Shown here piece by piece: positions 57,601 through 64,000 of a stretch of 64,000 nucleotides of DNA (position 1 is the first letter of the stretch; each line of letters opens with the position of its first letter). Both the position numbers and the translations under genes were made by a program. Under the pieces are notes generated by a model, which had not been told where the DNA came from, did no database searches, and worked only from the letters and a program-made list of their open reading frames with translations. Origin of the DNA: Fratercula arctica (Eukaryota > Chordata > Aves > Charadriiformes > Alcidae); assembly GCA_947846985.1 (NCBI GenBank), contig CANTUZ010000025.1:19776100-19840099 (forward strand), read 5' to 3'.

Positions 57601-60357
57601 GGGCTGAGATACTGACTCAGAAAACACATCTGTCCACTACTTCCACAAAAAAAAGATAAGATGATAGCATCCAACACGCTGAGTACTGCTAGCAGTACTG
57701 GATTGCATGTTTGTGTTTACAACAGGAGGGGGAAGATTTTTTTTATATAACACTGCGTCAATATTTTTTACTCTTTCTCTTTATCCACACCTGCCTGCAG
57801 ATCTTCTTCACACATTCTTATTTCCTGGGATTCTCAAATATATTCTGTTTGTGAAATAACTGAATGGAAAATGCACATGCTCTTTGACAACAGCAACAAT
57901 AGTTACTGTAGATGATTTTTTTAATGCATTGACGTTAACCCACTAAAACAAGGTGTCTTCTAAGTTATTTTGTAGTTGATACAATTTGCTAAGTATCTAG
58001 GAGTACGTGATGAAATGGAAACCACACAGCAAACTTGTGCTTGCTCTGCTGCAAAACTGTTTCTGGTTTTGGTAGGCTGACTGAGAAATACATAAATCCC
58101 TCTTTTCCCTCAAATTCTCTTATATGTTTGTTAACTTCTTCTAATGTTATAGTAAAGGCTCACTATGGTAGTAAGCTCTGCCTGCTGCATTTCTGGACTA
58201 TTAGTTAAAAGGTTCTGATTTTCTATCAGTTTTAAATAATTCCAGCATAATGGACAGCATATACGTACAATATGATCTCACTTCAGTCCCCATTACTCCA
58301 AGTAATGATACCTCCTCTTCTGTATGTCCTACTTGTGCTGCAGTATAAGTGGTCTCTAAAATGGAGAAGAGGGAAAGAAGGGACTTGCTGGATGCCTCAC
58401 ATGCTTGAAGCACACTTAACAGAGATGACCCCTAGGCAAAGCTCTTCTTTCCTGTCACAACCCTGAGAAGAGGGAGTGCCAGTAAATTGGTACTTCGGCA
58501 CAGAGGTTTTATCTGGCTTTTCATTAGAAAAGAGATATTTTGTGTGCTTGGCCTAATTCAAAACAGGTTGTGCCTGCCATTATAAGCTGTTGGCTGCACA
58601 TAGACTTCTTCAGTCACACCTTGTGAGGTATTTTTCTAGCAGGGTGGGTGTTTTTTTGTTTTGTTTTGGGGTTTTTTGTTTGTTTTTTTCTTAAGCTAAT
58701 ATAAGAAAGGAGGAAGGATGAGGGTTCACGAGCGTGTTGATATATAAGTACATGGAGAAATATGGTGTAAGTGTGCAGTCAGAGTAGATTAGTTCAGATT
58801 TTCCTCAGTAGGCAAAAGTGGTGATCATCCTATATGATTGTTTCCTATGCAATCAGGCTGGGGAGAGAAAGGTCATTTTTTTGCAAGTTTTTACGATATA
58901 ATTTATTTAATTTTTCATGTTAATGCAAGATCCATCAAAACTAGAAATAAGGTGGTTTAGGATGTTGGTATACCTCTTACTGAGCAGTATTTGCTATTAT
59001 ACTGGTTAGCTTACCTTGACTATCTGTTGTGGCTGGTTCAGTATGTCTTTTACCACTGCAGTAAATATTCTTAGTTGTGATTTAAAGAAATGGCAACAGC
59101 CTCTGTGTTTGTTTAGTTTTTATGGCCCTTTCATTGTTTCTCATTCGCCTAGCTGAGGATAATTATTTTTTAATTAATCATACATAAACAAATCATCTCT
59201 AAAAATGACTATTAAAAAACATTTATAATGGCAAATGTGCATATGCTGAATTCCAAATCACATACTCTGATTATTTAGTTATATCGACCATATGTTATTT
59301 TTCTTGCCTGTTATTTGTTAGGTGCATTGAGGAAAGGAGAGAAGAGGTGTATAAGGTATGAATTCAACATTGCTTTGTTCCTGTAGAAAAGGCCAGGGAA
59401 AAGAATCTGGCAACTTGCCTTGACATCATCAACCATCTGTAAATTCATCATTTTTTGGCTCCCTAGGTAATTTAGTTTCAGCCAAAACGAGCATTCTTGA
59501 TGTTGACAAATAGTCTTGCTACATTTCACCAACAAAAGTAGTTTTGTAGGAGATTTGACCTTATGGAACTCTTGTTTCCCTTGAAAAAAATAAAAGTACA
59601 AGAAAAAATCTTTATGATTAATTGCCACTATTGGCAATTTTTCAGCTATTGGTTCAATTCAGAACATGACAATGGGTAGTTTCACAGCACTGCTATAGTT
59701 CAGTAACTGATTCATAAACTCTAGAGAGTTTGAATATGCACTTTTATAGGAAACCCTTCCCTTGGTGAGGGCCAAACAAGATTTCCTGACACCTTTCTTG
59801 GCTCTCCTATTAATGTGTGCATTACTTCTGTTACATAACCATGTCATATCCCCAAAATATAGTAGGGTAGCAAGCTATATGCACAGAGTCCTGGATCATA
59901 GTCAGATTCTACACTGTAGGGTATCCATCTTTGATCTAATGACTCACAGAAATTGTTAACTTCTGCTGAAAGGTTTCTCTCTTACAGAACGCTTTATTTC
60001 CCATTTCACCTTTATAATTATAGAGTTGAGAATAAAAAAACAGCACATAGTAAAAAAAGCAAATAGTACATTCCCATGCCTTAAACAAACAGAACTAAAT
60101 CCATTACATCATTCATGCAGATATTTACTTAACTTCTTATTGAAGACTTTCACAACATCCCTAGATGATACAATACAATAATAAATCCCCCAATACTATT
60201 AGACTTTCAAAAATCCTGCTACAATTTCAGCCCATTAGTACTCATCCCACACCTAAGAAACAAGGACAACAGCTCTTACTTCTCTTCTTCCTCCTAGCAC
60301 AGTATTTTTTATGTGTTTGAAAACCATTATGATGTATAGCCTGGTCTCTTTAAAAAT
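54658..60357. other. intergenic sequence, no gene seen
   Basis: About 5.7 kb between the CR1 and provirus copy 2. A T/G-rich stretch occurs near 58,650-58,690. I find no exon, RNA gene or recognisable transposon. Confidence 0.55.
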
Positions 60358-60684
60358 TCTAGTGGTTTGGCTTCACACGGCAACAAAGAACCACATGCCG
60401 CTCGCTCGGGTATTCCCAACACAGGCAAGATCAAAAAAAAAGGCAAAACTCTTGGGTTGAGACAAAGACAGTTTAACAGAAAACAAGAAAAAAACCCAGC
60501 AACAATAACACAGGGACCAAAAAACACAAATACGAATAGAGAACCACCACTCACCAACCAAACCCAAAAAACCCCAGCACAACCCAAACCCAACTTCCTG
60601 CCCCCTCCCCTCCTCTTAATCTCAGGGTGGATGTGGCTCACATGGCATGGAATACTTAACCCTGTCCCTGCCGGAACCAGGACA
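60358..60684 (-). repeat. 3' LTR of provirus copy 2
   Basis: About 327 bp, ending CAGGACA at 60,684 next to the polypurine tract. The outer start (TCTAGTGG) has lost the canonical TGTCGTGG. The central block 60,480-60,600 is A/C-rich, where the copy 1 5' LTR has G at the same places. The two flanking thirds align well with copy 1. Confidence 0.85.
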
Positions 60685-60702
60685 TTATCCACCCCTTATT
60701 CC
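60685..60702 (-). promoter_or_regulatory. polypurine tract of copy 2
   Basis: Identical to the 18 bases preceding the 3' LTR of copy 1. Confidence 0.65.
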
Positions 60703-61042
60703 ATACCATTTTTGCCACGCCCAGATCTTACAGTTTTCGGAACATGTGACTGGTGTACCCAGTGTAGCTCATGCACATAATCCATGGGCTGAAGATGTAG
60801 ATCTTGAGGAAGTTGCTGGGCACCAGCTGCTGGGCATCAACTCTGATCCCATCACCACTTTGCTTTACTCAATTCTTCATCAAAGTCCATCTGTCCTTAA
60901 TTTGGGTGATTCTTACTGCAGTACAGCCAATAGCAATTATAGTAATGAGGACATACAGTGACAGTGTTACATAGCAATCAACAACACACAATTTGATTCA
61001 TTGGCTATTCTCACCCAAAATCAGATCCCCATGAGGTACACA

Positions 61043-62737
61043 TCAGACTTCCCCATCCTTCTGCATTACCCACCAAGTGCACCCAGGTCCTTGGGCAAAA
61101 GCAATCCCACGGATGGGTTTGCCTTTGCCTGAGGCAGGAATAACCCAGACTGTCTTCCCTAACATATTCTTCATGGGCACTACGGGGACCTTATCCCCTT
61201 CTACGGTACGTGGAAGTTTTGACTGGGCAGGCCCAGCCCGATTGGTAGATCCCCTGGTATTAACTAGACAGGTAGCCTTTGCTAAATGTGCATCCCAATG
61301 TTTTAAGGTCCCACCACCCATTGCTCTCAGTGTAGTTTTTAACAGTCCATTGTACCGTTCTATCTTCCCAGAGGCTGGTGCGTGATAGGGGATGTGATAT
61401 ACCCCCTCAATACCATGCTCTTTGGCCCAGGTGTCTATGAGGCTGTTTCGGAAATGAGTCCCATTGTCCGACTCAATTCTCTCTGGGGTACCATGTCGCC
61501 ACAGGACTTGCTTTTCAAGGCCCAGGATAGTATTCCGGGCAGTGGCATGGGGCACAGGGTATGTTTCCAGCCATCCAGTGGTTGCTTCCACCATTGTGAG
61601 CACATAGCGCTTGCCTTGACGGGTTCGTGGCAGTGTGATATAATCAATCTGCCAGGCCTCCCCATATTTATATTTCAACCATCGTCCTCCATACCAAAGA
61701 GGCTTCAAACGCTTGGCTTGCTTGATTGCAGCGCGTGTCTCACATTCATGGATGACCTGTGCAATAGCATCCATGGTCAAGTCCACCCCTCGGTCACGAG
61801 CCCATCTATATGTCGCATCTCTTCCTTGATGGCCTGAGGTCTCATGGGCCCACCGAGCTATGAATAGTTCACCCTTATGTTGCCAGTCCAGATCCCCCTG
61901 AGCCACTTCAATCCTAGCAGCCCCATCCACCTGCTGGTTGTTCTGATGTTCCTCCGTGGCCCGATTCTTCGGTACGTGGGCATCTACGTGGCGTACTTTC
62001 ACAACCAGATTCTCTATCCGGGCAGCAATATCTTGCCATAGTTCAGCAGCCCAGATGGGTTTGCCTCTGCGCTGCCAGTTGCCCTGCTTCCACTGCTGGA
62101 ACCACCCCCACAGAGCATTTGCCACCATCCATGAGTCAGTGTAGAGATAAAGGACTGGCCATTTTTCTCGCTTGGCAATGTCCAAAGCCAGCTGAATGGC
62201 TTTCACCTCTGCAAACTGGCTCCATTCACCTTGTCCTTCACTGGCTTCTGCAACTTGTCGTGTAGGACTCCACACAGCAGCCTTCCACTTTCGATGCTTT
62301 CCCACAATCCGGCAGGACCCATCAGTGAACAGGGCATATTTCTTCTCATTTTCTGGCAGTTTATTATATGGTGGGGCCTCTTCCGCACGCGTCACCTCCT
62401 CCTCTGGTGACATTCCAAAATCCTTGCCTTCTGGCCAGTCCATGATCACTTCCAGAATTCCGGGGCGACTGGGGTTTCCCATTCGAGTTCGCTGTGTGAT
62501 CAGTGCAATCCACTTACTCCATGTAGCATCAGTGGCATGATGTGTGGTGGGGACCCTTTCTTTGAACATCCAACCCAGCACCGGCAGTCGAGGTGCTAAG
62601 AGGAGCTGCGCTTCTGTACCAACCACCTCCGAAGCAGCTCGAACCCCTTCATATGCTGCCAATATCTCCTTTTCTGTTGGAGTGTAGTGGGCTTCGGATC
62701 CTCTGTATCCCCGACTCCAAAACCCTAGGGGTCGACC
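61043..62737 (-). pseudogene. RNase H and integrase of pol, copy 2
   Basis: An uninterrupted frame of about 565 codons from just after TGA 62,738 to TGA 61,043. RNase H carries LFTDGSC, then EVKAIQLALD, then YLYTDSWMVAN and a VDAHVP block, supplying the acidic residues of the fold. Integrase has the HH pair (WAHETSGHQG) and HECETR, where the second zinc-binding Cys is Arg (61,733-61,735). Copy 1 has Cys there. The DDE core is visible as QIDYITLP, ESDNGTHF and GKIERYNG. This is the best-preserved part of either copy, but the upstream RT stops and the zinc-finger change make it very unlikely to be active. Confidence 0.9.
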
Positions 62738-64000
62738 TCAGGTCTCGCCTGGTGCCTTCTGCCAGAGGCTCCAGGTAGGGCCATTCTCCCCGGCTGCGGT
62801 GTAGAGCACATTTTTCACATCTTGTCCTGCCCGGACTGGCCCCAGGGCCACTGCATGGACTATTTCCTGTTTGATTTGTTCAAAAGCTTGTCGTTGCTCA
62901 GGACCCCATTTAAAATCATTCTTCTTCTGGGTTACTTGATACAGAGGGCTTACATCAGACTGTAATCTGGGATATGCATCCTCCAAAAAACCCACAATGC
63001 CTAAGAAAGCTTGTGTTTCCTTTTTGCTAGTTGGTGGAGACATAGCTGCTATTTTGTTGATCACATCCATTGGGATCTGGTGGCGTCCATCTTGCCATTT
63101 TATTCCTAAGAACTGGATCTCCTGTGCAGGTCCCTTGACCTTACTTCATTTTATGGCAAAACCAGCTTTCAGAGGGATTTGGACTATTTTATCCCCTTTC
63201 TCAAAAACTTCTTCTGCTGTGTTTCCCCATACAATGATGTCATCAATGTACTGCAGATGTTCTGGAGCTTCACCCTGTTTCAGCGCAGTCTGGATCAGTC
63301 CATGGCAAATGGTGGGGCTGTGTTTCCACCCCTGGGGCAGTCATTTCCAGGTGTACTGGATGCCCCTCCAAGTGAAAGCAAACTGTGGCCTGCACTCTGC
63401 TGCCAAAGGGATTGAGAAGAATGCATTCGCTATATCAATCATGGCATAACACTTGGCTGCCTTGGACTCCAGTTCATACTGCAGTTCTAGCATGTCCGGC
63501 ACAGCAGCGCTCAGCGGTGGCGTGACTTCATTCAGGCCATGATAGTCTACAGTTAGCCTCCACTCTCCATTAGATTTTTGCACTGGCCATATAGGACTGT
63601 TAAAGGGTGAGCGAGTCTTGCTGATCACTCCTTGAACCTCTAGTTGACGAATCAGCTTATGGATGGGAATCAGAGAGTCTCGGTTAGTGCGATATTGCCG
63701 CCGATGCACCGTTGTGGTAGCAATCGGCACCTGCTGTTCTTCGACCCTCAACAACCCCACAACAGAAGAGTCCTCCGAGAGACCAGGCAAGGTGGACAAC
63801 TGTTTAACTTCCTCCGCCTCCAAGGCAGCTATGCCAAAGGCCCACCGATACCCCTTTGGGTCCTTAAAATACCCTCTCCTGAGGTAATCTATACCAAGGA
63901 TGCATGGAGCCTCTGGGCCAGACACAATGGGATGCTTTTGCCACTCATTCCCAGTTAGGCTCACTTCCGCCTCCAGTACAGTCAACTCTTGGGATCCCCC
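62738..64000 (-). pseudogene. protease C-terminus and reverse transcriptase, copy 2 (partial)
   Basis: It continues in the same phase as RNase H. From the window edge it reads the end of protease (ILGIDYLRRGYF), then the RT fingers (WPVQKSNGEWRLTVDY), then a TGA at 63,341-63,343 right before the LPQG motif. A second TGA lies at 63,146-63,148 and a third at 62,738-62,740. Copy 1 has CGA (Arg) at all three places. YIDD remains intact between the first two stops. The protease active site lies beyond the window. Confidence 0.92.

Larger units (their letters stand above)
60358..64000 (-). mobile_element. endogenous retrovirus copy 2, truncated by window end
   Basis: The 3' half of a second provirus of the same family and orientation as copy 1: 3' LTR, polypurine tract, integrase, RNase H, RT and the start of the protease-RT connection. 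The remainder lies beyond the right edge. The pol frame stays in one phase from the window edge to 61,043, broken only by three internal TGA codons. It retains the 429-bp and 22-bp segments that copy 1 lost. By eye the coding regions of the copies agree at well over nine sites in ten. Confidence 0.92.

Overview
This is a piece of a bird nuclear genome. The evidence is CR1 LINEs with the avian-type 3' end, LTR elements of kinds common in birds, and the terminal coding exon of a vertebrate gene I recognise as SETBP1 on the + strand. I cannot resolve the order or species.

Layout. 1-43,873 is the last intron of SETBP1. It contains a nearly full-length env-less provirus on the - strand (copy 1, 9,050-14,867), four CR1 copies or fragments, a solo LTR inserted inside an old CR1, a CR1 joined head-to-head to a 7SL RNA-derived piece, and faint older repeats. 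43,874-44,427 is the terminal coding exon, with the last AT-hook, a polyproline tract and the C-terminal basic tail. 44,428 to about 49,370 is a long AU-rich 3' UTR with several poly(A) signals. From 49.4 kb onward is downstream intergenic DNA with a (TTTTC)n microsatellite and one CR1. From 60,358 to the right edge is the 3' half of a second provirus of the same family (copy 2), also on the - strand.

The provirus family is the most unusual content. It combines LTRs of about 320-340 bp, a 5-bp target duplication, a 23-nt match to the tRNA-Lys(CTT) 3' end at the primer binding site, a gag-region leader ORF with several hydrophobic segments, a Gag with a 30-bp Ala/Thr/Pro tandem repeat and no Cys-His zinc knuckle in the C-terminal part I can read, an in-frame UAG between gag and pol followed by a hairpin, a protease-RT-RNase H-integrase pol, and no env. 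Both copies are broken by CpG-type stop codons, deletions and frameshifts. They lie in the same orientation on either side of the SETBP1 terminal exon.

The only host gene I can support is SETBP1. Everything else is transposon-derived or unannotated intronic or intergenic DNA. Similarities to other families come from pattern recognition, not database searches. Percent identities are by eye.
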